A DNA stretch of 64,000 nucleotides, taken from assembly GCA_905250115.1 (NCBI GenBank), contig CAJNOI010000013.1, forward strand, positions 545,788 to 609,787, read 5' to 3'. This document shows positions 44,555-60,868 of the stretch, piece after piece (the first letter of the stretch is position 1; each line of letters begins with the position of its first letter). Made by a program: the position numbers and the translations under genes. The stretch comes from Adineta steineri. Its lineage: Eukaryota; Rotifera; Eurotatoria; Adinetida; Adinetidae. Below the pieces are notes generated by a model. It was given only the letters and a program-made list of their open reading frames with translations, was not told the DNA's origin and searched no databases.

Positions 44555-44878
44555 ATGGATGATGAAAATTATCTTCCTGAATGTTCTGAATATACATCAC
44601 AACCGCAATCACTAATAATTATCTACGATCCACCAGAAATAATGGTTGTAAGAGATTTTTCACGTATTCTTATTCCTTGTGTTGATCCTGTAGAATATTA
44701 CAATGAATACTGTGAGGATCTACTGGAAACAGATGCATTACTCAATTATTGTCTACGTCTTGGTATACCAGTAGATAAAGTAATTATAATAAAAAAATAT
44801 ATATTTTATTTGTCTATTTAATTTCAATAGATTGCCTTTCCAACAGCAGACACACCCATAGAAGAATTAACAGACTAA
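44555..44878 (+). CDS. Small acidic protein of unknown function
   Basis: Two exons (44555-44779 and 44831-44878) join in frame to 90 residues. The protein is acidic (MDDENYLPECSEY at the start, PIEELTD at the end) with a central hydrophobic-acidic part (IMVVRDFSRILIPC, YCEDLLETDALLNYCLRLG). No signal peptide, membrane span or known domain. The clean 51-bp intron with GTAATT donor and CAATAG acceptor and the in-frame stop support a real gene. No function can be offered. Confidence 0.5.
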
Positions 44879-46698
44879 AAGCCTGTTATCAATACAGCAA
44901 TAATTAATCTTAGATGTTGATATAGAAGTGAAACTATTCAAAAATATAGATGTATTTAATCACAATTAGACACATTAAACTAGAACTTTTATTTTATTTT
45001 TTTTGTAAAACAAAATAGAATTGAACTAACTTAAATCAAATAAATCATTATACGAGGTATAACCTTTAGATATCGATTATTTTTCTCAAATTATGTTGTA
45101 AGAGATTTTTAAATATTGCCGATGTGATATATGTATATAAGAACTAATAATCATCATCAATACAAATAAATAGAATTTAGATTCGAAAAAATGATAAATA
45201 TGTTTTTTAAGTCTAACTAGTGGAATGATCATTGTACTATTTTGCAATTTATTAGTTAAAAATAACCAATTATTCAGTCATCTGAAAACAATTATAATAT
45301 ATATATATATCAATATTGCTGTTTGTTTCGGTCATACATTTGACTCTTTCAAGATCATATACAACTTATATCATGTTTTTCTATTTTCTTTCAATAACCA
45401 TTACGTCAGGTCGACATGCGAAAGTTCATATGGGTTAATAGAATATTTGTTTTTTCTATAGACGAAACAGAAGAATAAATGATATGCATAATTTTAAATA
45501 ACATCAAAAGCCACGAAAGAAAATCGATTAGTTATGTGTATATTTTTGTTTTGATGTGAACGGATGGTTTCGATGATTTTGTACCGAAAACAATGTGTGG
45601 CTTTTATTTTGATTAAAATTAATAATTTGAAATCATCAATTTTCAGTATTATTCTATGTTTCTAATCAACATGAATTGATTCCTGATAATTCATTGAATT
45701 TAATCAAAATTCTATTTATACTTGATAAGAATTTATTTCTAAAAGTTACATCATAGGATTTATTAAAATTCTATTATTCAAAGCAATAGATTGATAGTTT
45801 CTAATAACATTAAAAAAATCTTCGTTATTCATAAATAAAAATATTACGCAAAAGTTTAGAAGTTGAAAGCAAATTTATTAAAACCAATATGATGAAATAG
45901 TCGAGTCTAAACAGATGAGATATTATGAAAAAAATACGAGAAACTAAATCATTAGTTATTTCAAACTTTAATGAAAAGAAAAGTTGAAAAGAAAAAACGT
46001 AACTTTCAAAGACTCTATTTTCAAGCTTTAAGTAAGTTTTGATCAGACAAAATTAGACTTGAGAGCATTTGTGTATATGCCTTTGTGTCACTCGGATATA
46101 TTTTAGAAAAATATGTTCGTTCTATTTTGAAAGTTTCGGATCACTAATCGATTTACAGTTGAGGCAAAAACAGTTGCCGTTAGATTTCTCAAAGCTCTTC
46201 TCGCTGAAAGTGTGATGTATTGAGACTTTTTATGCTATTATATTGTATAGGTACTATTCTCTAAAAATACACTAATCGCTAAAAGTTGCATTCTCTATGC
46301 AAGCTTAAACGAGACAACAAACTTACTTCCTTAGAAGCAGTTAAAAATCTTATAGGTTAAACATGAATTTTATTTCATTTCATGTATTAGAATCTTTTCA
46401 GTTGTAGCAATTCTTAAAATGATCTGGTAGAATAATTTCATCTATACATGGTTGGTGAGTCACTTTTGTTAGTCTAATAATCTATTAATCAGGCCACACG
46501 CAACTAGCGTTTGAATCATGAGTCATTTTTAAAAAAATATATAATATATTTTGCGCAAAACCGGTCTTAGTCAGTGTATAAAGTCAGTATTTAATGTGTG
46601 CGAATAACTCTGGAATAATCACTTGACGGACGTATGAAACAGCCTTAAACAAAGTTTCTTTTTTACTAAACGGCAATTTTTTTGTACTCTGCTGTAAC
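44879..46698. other. Gene-free stretch
   Basis: AT-rich DNA with no credible coding sequence or repeat family recognised. Confidence 0.4.
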
Positions 46699-46934
46699 TA
46701 GGCATGGGCAAAATCAGATTTTTTTGGACTCGGAACCGGATTGTTAAGAGTTTATTCACTTTTACTATCGTATCGAAATCGAAAAATTTAGTTTTTTATG
46801 TCTGGAACCGGATCGAAACTGGTAATAAGTTTCTTAAGTATCGCATCAGAATCGTACGGTTTAAATTTTGTAAGCATCGCAATCGGAATCAGACTCGCCG
46901 ATTCTCGATTCCGATATGGTATCACCCATGCCTA
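46699..46934. mobile_element. hAT-like MITE with TAGGCATGGG termini
   Basis: 236 bp bounded by TAGGCATGGGCAAAATC on the left and, as reverse complement on the right, TAGGCATGGGTGATACC. Flanking 8-mers GCTGTAAC and GCGGTCAC agree at 6 of 8 positions, compatible with an aged 8-bp target duplication. The interior has several loose copies of a motif around GGAACCGGATCG / GTATCGAAATCG. TAGGCATGGGCAA-like ends are common in hAT-derived short elements. The ORF spanning it is a repeat translation, not a gene. Confidence 0.65.
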
Positions 46935-47439
46935 GCGGTCACTATAATTCTTCACTAATACATTGTAAATATGAACATTTTAAAAGATTCTTCTACCTCA
47001 TTCAATACTATTGAATGTTAAGAACAATGCTAAAAGCTCGGAAACAACTGAAATCATTTTCTGACCGAGTATTAGCTGCTCAATTAATAAAATATCTAAA
47101 GACAACTTTCACTCATTAAACAATACGTAACTGCCCATCAATATTTAATTAAGAATTCGAATAAAAAAGTTTCGCCAAAAGTGTCTCATTTTATTCTTGA
47201 AATAATTTTTATTCGACAGCTATTTAAAACAAATAATTTTCTTCAAAATCGTATAATACTTTTTTTTTAAATATCACTTCATAAATCTCATCAATATTGA
47301 TGTATCATTTTAGTTGAAATACACAAAAAAGAAACATATGAACACAAAGAAATTGTCTCGCTCTCTTCAACAATAAAACATTTCCAAGTTATCCTCCCGA
47401 CTTCACAAATTGAAGTATGAATGTATATATATATATATA
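46935..47439. other. Stretch before the gap, ending in (AT)n
   Basis: AT-rich DNA ending in a TA microsatellite (about 47423-47439) at the gap edge. A missing p38 terminal exon could lie here or in the gap. I could not find it convincingly. Confidence 0.4.
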
Positions 47440-47449
47440 NNNNNNNNNN
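47440..47449. other. Assembly gap (10 N)
   Basis: Ten N directly after a dinucleotide repeat. It falls just beyond the last recognisable exon of the p38 kinase. Confidence 0.95.
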
Positions 47450-47487
47450 TCTGATGTGTTAGAGAAAATGAATATATTTCTACTTAC

Positions 47488-51282
<3,795 letters not shown>

Positions 51283-52032
51283 TTTCAAAGAATATGCGGT
51301 TTTCTTTGATATTACCAAGTTTAATTTACTTTTCGCAGTAAATGAAAATAATGTTGTTACTTTGACTATTAACACTCGTTGCACGCACACTTATTTACTT
51401 TATTTTTCTTTTTTTTCTGTCTTACTCTTCCTTTTCTTTTGTTCTCCTTCTTGTTTCGTGAACATGATGACGAAAGACTTAGCAAGAAAATTTGATAATG
51501 ACGATACTAATGAATACTTACTAAAATATAATGATTCACTTTTTGTAATATTTTACTATGTCAAACAATATTAGTTATATGTTTACATTCGATATTTTTC
51601 AAAAGATTCCTATCGTAAGAGAATGAACATGAATAATAAAACATTTTTTTGATTTATGCAAGATAAAAATATATTTCCTTTGAGTAATTATTGCAACATA
51701 CCAATATTTGACGTCATAGTAAAGTCAAGTATGAATCATCATCGGTTAATAATTATTGTTATCAGTAGATTTTCTCTGTACTAAGAAATATTAGTCATCG
51801 ATTTCTTTTTGAAGGAAATGAAAAAAATTTCATTTCATTAAAAAATGTGGTATTCAATGACATAGAAAATAGGTTTTGTTTTTCTTCGTTCTTCTTCTTT
51901 TTGATTCTGTGTGCCATATGTGTTCTAAGTAGTGAATAAGCAATTATCCATGATTGATGTACTCTTATTTCCTTTCCTGCTTACTAAAGAGACAGCAAAC
52001 AAAATTTCTTGTTTCTGACAAACGTGTCTTCT
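51283..52032. other. Intergenic stretch
   Basis: The 5' flank of the extended p38 gene, including an in-frame upstream ATG at 51390 that would lengthen the extension by 36 residues if used. Poly(T/C) tract at about 51398-51455. Otherwise featureless. Confidence 0.4.
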
Positions 52033-52284
52033 ATGTCAGTATTCCCTCTATTAACAATCTGGAATACAAGTTATACACCACAAATTACTAAAGCAAAAAC
52101 TCAACAATGGATATTTGGAATACTAATTGGTTCAGCACCTATTATATCGATTGTTATTTGTTGGATGTTTGTTTCATGCTGTGTAAATAGCTTTACTAAA
52201 TATTCTCAGTATGTCAAAAACCGTCACCGACAGATTCAAAGAAAACTTATTAATAAATGTCCTGTCCAGACAGATAGTGTTTAA
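52033..52284 (+). CDS. Small single-pass membrane protein, unknown
   Basis: 83 residues from the first ATG (codons upstream in the same frame have no ATG). A short N-terminal part with an N-glycosylation site (NTS) is followed by one hydrophobic span, about residues 27-49 (IFGILIGSAPIISIVICWMF), ending in CC. A basic juxtamembrane segment (KYSQYVKNRHRQIQRKL) sets a positive-inside, C-terminus-cytosolic topology. No family is recognised. A downstream AATAAA-like site lies at about 52374. It may be one exon of a larger gene, but no partner exons were found. Confidence 0.4.
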   Translation: MSVFPLLTIWNTSYTPQITKAKTQQWIFGILIGSAPIISIVICWMFVSCCVNSFTKYSQYVKNRHRQIQRKLINKCPVQTDSV

Positions 52285-53546
52285 TGATTTCTATGTATTT
52301 TTAAAAAAACATAAAAACAAATGATTTTCTTCTTATCTGTAAGTTTTATTTTTTTTTAAAGTGTTAATTTACAAATAAAATATGACTAGCATTGTAAGAC
52401 AGTATCACGATTCGTATAATTATGTTTACTTCAATGAGAAAATCTTATGATCGATTGGATAAATTATTTAAAAAAAAACTAAATAGAATTTATATGATTT
52501 AAGTAAAGGAATCAATTTTGTATAGTTTAATGAATATTCTATAGTAGATAAATTTTTATGTTCGTGAGAATGATATTGATCTAATATGAAACGTATAATT
52601 AAAGTATTATCTGATTAATATGAACAATAGATTTTCTTTTGAAACAATGTTCTTTAACTTAGATAATGAATATATGTGATATTTAGTCCTTATAAAGGTC
52701 AGAACATCTGCATATAATCTTGTCTGCCGATAATGTGATAATCATTGATTCTATGTCTAGCATAAAATATCGGATTCTCTAAACTTTGTACGAAGCACTT
52801 ATGTTTGAAATTCTATCAGAAGTATGTGAGTTATTGTAAATTTCACTTTTTATTATATACTATTTCAATTGACGATAATCGATATTTATTGCAATCTTTT
52901 TCTCATTAGTAAAACCTCTACTAAGTTACTTTTATCTATGATATTATGAATCATTATATTTATTTATTCATTATAATTACTAAAGCTAAAAGAGATTTCT
53001 AATCAAGGCATATATATATATATATACATCAGAAATATGAGAATATGTCCCAACATTGATTTTGACAGCGAGAAGAGAAGAGATAATTGTTTCTAAACAT
53101 ACATGCAAAAACAAAAAAACAGCTTCGTTGATCACAAAGTCATCTATTAAAAAGTTGTTGACATACCTGAGGCTATTTCCCTTGAAATACAGTTAACTAT
53201 AGAATTAATAAAATATTATCAACAATCATGTCTCAAATATACATATTTTAACCTCATAAAGATAATCAAAAGGTCGATGATTGCCATCTAAAACCATTAC
53301 AACATGATGGAATCATTATACATATAGTATGGCTTTTATTTTCATGATTATTAGTTTTTATCCTATACATATTCAATTAGAAGCCTTAAATCAAAGTAAT
53401 AAAAAGATCGTATGATAAGTATCTTATTATTTTCTTTCGATCCTATTTGAAGACAAAAACAACAAATCTCTTCATGACATGATTAATATGATTATAAATA
53501 AACAAAGATTACTTTTTTAGTTTTCTCCGAAACATCTCCATAGATA
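52285..53546. other. Gene-free stretch
   Basis: AT-rich DNA with a (TA)n run near 53012. No genes or repeats recognised up to the mariner-like element. Confidence 0.4.
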
Positions 53547-54474
53547 GGGTAATCCAAAAGTTTCCGGAACTTCGTCATATCTATTTTTTACACGATATAC
53601 TCGAAGTAATTGTTGTGATATCACATGAAAGTTTTTATCGTAAGCAATAGGTATCAAATTGATCTCCGTGTTTATTACTACCTGCTACATTACTGTATCT
53701 ACCGACTATATAACTTAGCCTGTATATATTCCAGAAACGAAGAGTCTGATTAACGAGCTTTACCTTCATTTCTTTGACTATGAAATCAATAATAATGCTC
53801 CAAAACTGATCATTATTGAAAGTGATAAGACTAGACCATACCGATACTGTTTTTATTCGATGATTTCTTTGTTTACGAATTCTAACATTTATCACTAGTA
53901 TAAATAGTATTTATAGTCGCTATAGAGATCACTACGGGATAAATGATGACTTGAATTTCAGCAATACGGGTATATGTTATTCTTTTTGATACGGTTACAT
54001 CAATAAATGTCGCTTAGACTAATAGTTTCTCTTGTTGATCTAAGGCCCCAAACAGACAGAGAAATGAATTAACGTTAAAGTTGAATTAAGCGATATAATT
54101 GGCGCATTATCGTGATAAATCGTCCAAAAAAAGATGATTTATCTCATAATACATCATCGTATTGGTTAATTCATTTTTTCAGTCTGTTTGGGGCCTAATT
54201 CTCAATCATGATTTTCATCCACTATTGCTATGGGACATATAAGTCTGGTAAGTACTAATAATATTAGATAAGATTTATTTGCCACCCACGCATCATTGAA
54301 ATGTTCGTAATAGACAGGGAGGTCAATTGCTTACCTTTTTTTGTTTACTTCGAAGGAATGTCTCATGAGTGAATAAAATAGGTAAAACTTTCCATATATT
54401 ATTACAACAACTACCTCAAATATATAATATAGAGAAATAGATATACTCAAGTTCCGGGAACCTTTGGATCATCC
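53547..54474. mobile_element. Mariner-like element, decayed, with a nested MITE
   Basis: The left end reads GGGTAATCCAAAAGTTTCCG and the right end, as reverse complement, GGATGATCCAAAGGTTCCCG, both followed by GAACT; about 21 of 25 bases agree. TA dinucleotides flank both ends (53545-53546, 54475-54476), the Tc1/mariner target site. The 0.93-kb body has a minus-strand frame at 53635-53895 that could be a transposase remnant, but I see no DDE/D motif and the frame is not certain. A Tourist-like MITE is inserted at 54044-54195. Confidence 0.65.
54044..54195. mobile_element. Tourist-like (PIF/Harbinger) MITE
   Basis: 152 bp with termini GGCCCCAAACAGAC on the left and, as reverse complement on the right, GGCCCCAAACAGACTGAA. 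The inverted repeats extend about 33 bp to ATGAATTAAC. A TAA triplet flanks each side (54041-54043 and 54196-54198), the T-W-A target duplication of PIF/Harbinger elements. No coding capacity. It lies inside the mariner-like element, so it inserted later. Confidence 0.75.
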
Positions 54475-55234
54475 TACGTATATAAATATTTCGGTTCTAT
54501 TTATTGAGTATATTATATCGATTATTATTTCAGATGTATTTTGTCTAGGATTTCAATTGAGTTTTTAGAATATCATGCGTATGATCTTATCATGTAAGTA
54601 ACAGAAGCCTGAAGTCGTCGCTATTTGAAAGAAGATATCGGCAGTGACGAACCCGGAAAGTTAGTGAGAGGGTGGCAGTCACCGAATCGCCAACTTCTGC
54701 ATCCACCACTGGACTTCGATAATAATGTGAAATAAAAACTTGCGTATGACAAGATCGTTATTAGAATTCTTTAAAAGAATATATGTGCTGAACGAGGAAC
54801 AAATTAAAACAAGAATCTTATATTTTTGAAATAAGTAATAGAATTGAATTTTAAATGCAGTTCCGAATGGGCTTAAAAAATATTGGACTCTACAAACAAA
54901 TCATATACTTGAAAAATTTATTCGAATCATTCATATGATTAATAAAAATTCAATCATAAATGTTAAAAATAATCGAATATCAAATCTTATTGATTCACAA
55001 TATTGAGCAGCAAAAATTAAACTTCCCATAATATTTGTAAATACTTCATAAATTTATGTATACTCTATCGATATTTGTGTGAATAATGAATAAAAATTTG
55101 TTATTTTTATTGATGTTAACGGTTGATTATTTTCTTTTTTTATTATATATCAATACAAAACACACACACATTAAAAAACCATCGTAACATGTACGAATGT
55201 TGATGTTGTGTAAGTTGTTTGCTGTTTGATGTTT
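54475..55234. other. Intergenic stretch with a MITE relic
   Basis: AT-rich DNA containing a 60-bp hAT-like MITE deletion derivative at 54652-54711 (listed separately). A CA-rich run near 55157 precedes the RPLP2 3' end. No genes. Confidence 0.4.
54652..54711. mobile_element. hAT-like MITE, copy 3 (short derivative)
   Basis: 60 bp starting CAGTGACGAACCCGG and ending, as reverse complement, CAGTGGTGGATGCAG. It keeps the GAGGGTGGCAGTCACCGAAT core seen in the copies at 18221 and 23803, but the middle is gone. Flanking 8-mers match only 5 of 8, so it is old. Confidence 0.5.
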
Positions 55235-55644
55235 CTAATCGAATAAACCAAATCCCTAATAAGAAGAAACAAAAAAAAATTCTTAAAAATTAAATTCTTT
55301 TTTTTTATTCTACAAACCATATCTCCATCTTCTTCTTCGGATTCTTCTTTTTTCTTTTCTTCTTTCTTTGGTGCTTCTTTGGCAGCTCCTTTCTTATCAG
55401 CTGCTGCTGCTGGGGCTGCACTAGCTGCTGCAGCACCACCACCAACTGGTAAATTGGTTAATTTTTTGGTACCTTCTTCGATAATTTTATCAAGACTTTT
55501 TCCTTTCAATGCATCGACTACTTTTTGTGCTTTTGCATTGTCACAATCGATACCGACACTAGCAAGAATTTTTGAGATTGATGAAACATCGGGATTGGTA
55601 TTTCCAGCAAGTGCTGCAAGAACGTATGCCGCTGCGTAACGCAT
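55235..55644 (-). CDS. RPLP2: 60S acidic ribosomal protein P2
   Basis: Two exons (55318-55644 and 55235-55255) join to 115 residues, the usual P2 length. The N-terminal helical domain (MRYAAAYVLAALAGN, then ISKILASVGID) is followed by an Ala/Gly hinge and an acidic-lysine stretch. The universal P-stalk tail is split by the intron: exon 1 ends EEEDGDM and the 21-nt last exon encodes GFGLFD. P1/P2 dimers bind P0 on the large ribosomal subunit and recruit elongation factors through that tail. A T-rich acceptor 39 bp upstream of the ATG indicates a 5'-UTR intron. Confidence 0.97.
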
Positions 55645-56141
55645 TTCGATAGATTAATCGGAGCGAAACTTTTTAAAGCGTCTAAAAACAGAAAAAAAAC
55701 AAAATTTTGTTCATATTAAGTTAAAAAGTAAATGTAAAATGAAGTATAAAAATGTTGCTGTTGATGATGCCGATGATCATTGAAATAAACATAAAACCTC
55801 GACGAAAGATGATATATTATTGCATGATTGCATTAAAATGTTACATGAAATAATAATTTATTGGTTAATAATATAAACCAATAGGATGAAATTAAGCTTA
55901 AGAACAAGGAAAGATTTTGTTTATTTTTTTTCCTTCTTACTGTTTTATCGTCTATATCTTCTTCTTTTGGACTATATTCGATGTCATACGTTATCTTTAT
56001 TTCTACCTATGCATTCCAATGATTATATTGATTAATATTAAAAAACTTTTGTGAATTATTATTATTATTTATTATTATATACTTTTCTTTTAATTCTTAT
56101 TCATTGTTATTATCAAGCTGGATTATCCACCTGATGTTGAT
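55645..56141. other. Intergenic stretch between divergent RPLP2 and PP2A B55
   Basis: Holds the promoters of both divergent genes. An acceptor-like ATTATCAAG just before 56118 suggests a 5'-UTR intron of the B55 gene. An (ATT)n run lies near 56055-56085. Confidence 0.4.
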
Positions 56142-58844
56142 ATGCAGAGTATGTTTAATATTAAAAAATATCTTTTTTTAACTGAAAACAAATATTGACT
56201 TTCTTCTTAGGTAGTAGCAGTGATGGCGATCTACTCGATTGGTATCCATCACAAGTTAAAGGACCAGTTGATGATGAAGTACAAGAAGGTAAAAATCATC
56301 TTGAAAGCAATGAATCACAAATTTTTTTTTGTTTTTTTCTTCTTTCAGCTGATTTAATATCAACAATTGAATTTAATGAAGATGGTGAATTACTTGCCGT
56401 CGGTGATAAAGGTGGCAGAATTGTTGTATTTCAACGTGAGCAACAAGTAATTATAATAAGATTTTATTAAATCGCTCTTGATTTTGAACTATATCTGTCA
56501 GTATAAACTAGATCGATCGAAATTTTCTATCGTAGCATATGCTTAAATGTATCTACTTATATTTACTCATGTAATGGGACTTTCCATCTGAACTAGAAGG
56601 TGTTATAACATACAAATAGGTCATCTCTATTTAAAAGTAGTTAGCTATACTATTAATCGGTTTTGAGTTTCAATAGCAACGAGTGAAATTCCCCGATTTT
56701 GATTTGAAGTAACGAATAGAGATTAGAATTCTAGTTTTTCCCTGATGTATGTCGTATATGCTATCGCCCTACTATGAAAATATAAATATCGAGTTGTGTC
56801 AAATTCCATACTTTCATTTCGATTACATTCTTTTTTTCTAGACAAAAACATCACCACGTCGTCATGAATACAATGTTTATATAACATTTCATTCCCATGA
56901 ACCTGAATTTGATTATTTAAAAAGTTTGGAAATTGAAGAAAAAATAAATCAGATACGTTGGCTTAAACGAAAAAATGCTGCACATTTTCTTCTATCAACA
57001 AATGGTAAATAAATAATTTATTTATTTTCCTATTTAATTCTATGAATTTTTGCTTAGATAAAACTGTTAAATTATGGAAAATTTCCGAAAAGACAAAACG
57101 AGCTGAAGGATATAATTTACGTGATGATAATGGAATTACTCGTTCAGCTGATACTCTAACTAATTTACGTATACCAGTGATTAGGTTAGAATATTTTTAT
57201 ATATTACATAAAAAGAAAAAAAACAACATTCTCTTTCTCTAATAGACCTATGGAATTAATGGTTGAAGCAACACCTAAACGTGTTTTTGGTAATGCACAT
57301 ACATACCATATCAATTCAATATCACTAAATAGTGATCAAGAAACATTCTTATCTGCTGATGATCTACGTATTAATTTATGGCATACAGAAGTGACAGATC
57401 AAAGTTTTAGTATGTTTAATTTTTATTATTTTCATATATATATACGTCATTAAATGAAGAGAAATGCTTTTTATATCTGATTAGTCATGCATATAATTAA
57501 AAAGAATGAATTTTTCTCTTGACAGACTATTGAAGTTTATAGAAATTCTATGGATAGTGTCATTAATTTCATATAAATAATAATAACTCTATAAAGTTCT
57601 TGGAGATTAATCACATGTCGTTAACAGTATTGTGATATAGATTGATAAAAGAAGTAGCTTCGTTATTAGAAGATCAGATAAAAATGAATTTGACTTGTGC
57701 AAAGCGATTATATCTTCAATGATGAGAGCCTATTGACTGATGATCATTTACTATTTCTGTTAGTAGATTTTGTAAACTTTTTTTATTTAGTTAATGAAGT
57801 TTGAGAACATTGTTCTAATATCAATTCACAGATTAACATTCTTAACATTAATCTGTTAGTATATGCACTAGAACATTACTTTTTTTTATTAACATCTATG
57901 ATGCTAATAAACGCCTGAAAAAACCTTCTATACTAATCAATTGATATTACAAATTTATCATAACATGCTTTTGAATATATATATATATTGTTTCATTTAG
58001 ATATTGTTGATATAAAACCACCTAATATGGAAGATCTTACTGAAGTGATTACTGGTGCGGAATTCCATCCACGTGAATGTAATCTTTTTGTATACAGTAG
58101 TTCCCGCGGTATAATACGTCTTTGCGATATGCGACAATCAGCACTTTGTGATCGACACTGCAAAGGTATAAATTCAAAAAAAAAATGAATAGTAGACCTA
58201 TTCATATTATGTTGTTTTTTTTAGTTTTTGAAGAACCTGAAGATCCAACAACTCGCAGTTTCTTTTCAGAAATTATTTCATCAATAAGTGATATTAAATT
58301 TAGTCATTCAGGCAGATATATGCTTACACGAGATTTTCTCAATCTTAAAGTATGGGATTTACAAATGGATAATAAACCTGTTGAAACATATCCTATACAT
58401 GAATATCTTCGCACTAAATTATGTGTCTTATATGAAAATGATTGTATTTTTGATAAATTTGAATGTTGTTGGTCACCACGTGATGAGTATGTGTATTGCA
58501 AAAATAATTATTCGATATAATGATGTTTTTTTCGTTCTAGTCATTTACTCACCGGTTCTTATCATAATTTATTTAAAGTCACATCACGTTTATCAAAAAA
58601 AGATGCAATATTTGAATCATCACGTGAACAAGCTATACGTCCACGACAATTATTAAAATCTAAAAAGGTGCTTCAATCAGCTCGTCGTAATCGTCGGGAT
58701 GAAATAAATCCTGATAGTTTAGAATTTTCAAAAAAAATTCTCCATTGTGCATATCATCCAACAGACGATATTATTGCTATTGCAACAGCACATAATCTTT
58801 TTACATATACTGCTAAAGATTCATCATCATCATTATCATCTTAG
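56142..58844 (+). CDS. PPP2R2A: PP2A regulatory subunit B55 (WD40)
   Basis: Nine exons (56142-56148, 56211-56288, 56349-56446, 56842-57004, 57058-57184, 57246-57409, 58001-58165, 58225-58486, 58541-58844) join to 455 residues. Family hallmarks: [59 protein letters not shown], the [20 protein letters not shown] stretch with [10 protein letters not shown], and [12 protein letters not shown]. The protein forms a seven-bladed WD40 propeller that selects PP2A substrates, including mitotic CDK targets, with the scaffold and catalytic subunits. The first coding exon contributes only seven bases (ATG CAG A), giving a short Ser-rich N-terminus. The C-terminus is Ser-rich (DSSSSLSS) where others end in LN. 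Which vertebrate B55 paralogue is closest cannot be told. Confidence 0.96.
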
Positions 58845-60781
58845 ACAAATTATTAAACATATATATATATATATTGGTGGAGGAACATATTTGTATTTGT
58901 ATTTTGTTGTAATATCATTCTCATCATGGAACCTCGGTGATTGTTTGTATCCCATTTCTTTAAAAAAAAAAAGCGTAATTTTTTTTTTGTTCATTCGTTC
59001 GTTCGTTTATTCTTTATCTTAGTTTCTAAGAACATCCTCTAACTGGACCAGTGAGATTTTCCAGTATCATCCTAGTTTTTTTTTTCTTCTCTTTCTTTCA
59101 ATATATACACACATACCATTCCAACTTTTGGCGGCGTTTATTTTGTTCCCTGTACTTCTTCTTTTTTTTTTTCTTCGTGTAGTTATTCTCAAAGAAAAGC
59201 GTAAATATATCTGTATGTGTATGTGTGTGCGTGTGTGTGTGTGTGTATTTTTTTTTATTGCTCCATTTTTTCCCCATCATCGAATCAAAACACAAACAAA
59301 GATTGTATCTGTTTCATGTTTCTAACTCTCTCTCTTTCTCTCTCTTTTTTCTTTCATCTGTCACAAACTTTAAGCAAAAAAGATATTAACAAAACAATAC
59401 TATGTTTTGAAAAAAAAATCAAACAAAAGACTTTTTTATGCAAACAAAGTGAGAAGATCAATCTTTGACTTTTGGCATTGAATAGTTTTCGGAATATTCA
59501 GATGATTCATTGTGTGATATTTCGTGGTTCATTTCTTTAATTAACAGGATATTCTTTTGACAAAACCTTATTCAGCTCATTATGGATATAGGTCAATCTA
59601 ATTATTACAAGATAAGTTCATCTAATCTTTATAAGAGTCTGATAATGACTTTAAAAATACGAGATTCTTTAACTCAATGATGACTTTTACTAATGTTTGT
59701 TATTATCAACAAGTAGAAATCAAAGAATGTTTCCCAGTGTATGTTGTTTACTACTCGAAGTCGAATAAATGATGCATGAGAGAAAAATTTCTCTCATATT
59801 GCTTAATGTCTGTTAAAATCGTAAAGAAAATTGAAAAAGCAACATGACATCAACGTTAAAAATCAGATTCATTCATGCATTTATTTGAAAATCAAGTATA
59901 TTATTTTGAAATAAGCAGCGGTCTTAGATGAAAAGTAGAACAATATTTTATGCTTCAGTTTGAATTAATTTAATAAGCATTGTAATAAAAATAGAGTTGA
60001 ACGGAATGATAAAAAAAGGATAAGAAATAACATAAAGATACGAAAAATATATATGTATATTACTTATAATGACTTGACGACAGGTCCAAGATGAAAAGTT
60101 GCTATTTTTTCTTCAGTTTTCGTATTTATTACTCTCTAACACACTTTCTAAGTATTAAAACATATTTATCATCATGTAGAACCCGCTACTAGCTATTGCC
60201 TACTATCAATAACTATTCAACTTTTGCATAACTAATCATCACTTAATTGTCAATAGTGTGTTGTTCGAACTCTCTTATTCACTTATTTATGCAAAAAATG
60301 GATATTGATTCAAACATCGATAGTAAAAATTGTGATCATGATAATTTTCACTAAGTGCCGATTGAATTCTAAAGAGTTTTTACTTTTGAGTAGTAATTAC
60401 ATTAGTTTTGTTATTTTATTGATCCAAGAGCTTTCATTCTTTCTCGCTAGTTTAGTTTTGACTAATTTTGTATTCATTTATTATTAATTATTGTTATTAC
60501 TTCTTGAAATTATTACTTTGTTACTGTAATAAAGTAATAACACAATAATAGATGCGATATTAAGATAAGAATACTATTTTCTGGTCAATTGTAATATTCC
60601 AGAACTTCTCACGCATGCTAAATTGATAGAAAAAGTAGAGTATAACACGGTTATACTAAATTCTAACTTCTCATCTTTTTTATAGATATTCCTTAGCCAA
60701 CACAACGTCCGTTTTCCGCGTTGCCTATCGTGGCACTGATAAAATCGTCTCGCTTGTATATTTCTTTACCCTATCGGATCT
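58845..60781. other. Gene-free stretch with simple repeats
   Basis: Contains (GT)n at about 59217-59247, (TC)n at about 59325-59350 and several poly(T) tracts just downstream of the B55 gene. The frames here are low-complexity translations, not genes. Confidence 0.5.
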
Positions 60782-60860
60782 TGAGTGTGGGTGTGGGCGG
60801 TACCGATATTCTACTTCACCTACATCCATAATCTGCCCACCTACACCCGCAACCACACTC
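60782..60860. repeat. Inverted pair of telomere-like G-rich motifs
   Basis: The left arm GAGTGTGGGTGTGGGCGG holds two TGTGGG units. The right arm, as reverse complement, reads GAGTGTGGTTGCGGGTGTAG with further GTGGG. The arms face each other across about 40 bp. TGTGGG is the presumed bdelloid telomere unit. The arrangement could be a small degenerate palindromic element. Confidence 0.45.
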
Positions 60861-60868
60861 ATTGAATT

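Noticed and set aside
46704..46958. 84-residue plus-strand frame
   Set aside because: It coincides with a hAT-like MITE and its internal sub-repeats.
53635..53895. 86-residue minus-strand frame as a functional transposase
   Set aside because: It lies inside a decayed mariner-like element; no catalytic motif could be recognised, so it is kept only as a possible remnant.
59098..59468. Several frames around the (GT)n and (TC)n tracts
   Set aside because: Simple-sequence translations in the 3' flank of the B55 gene.
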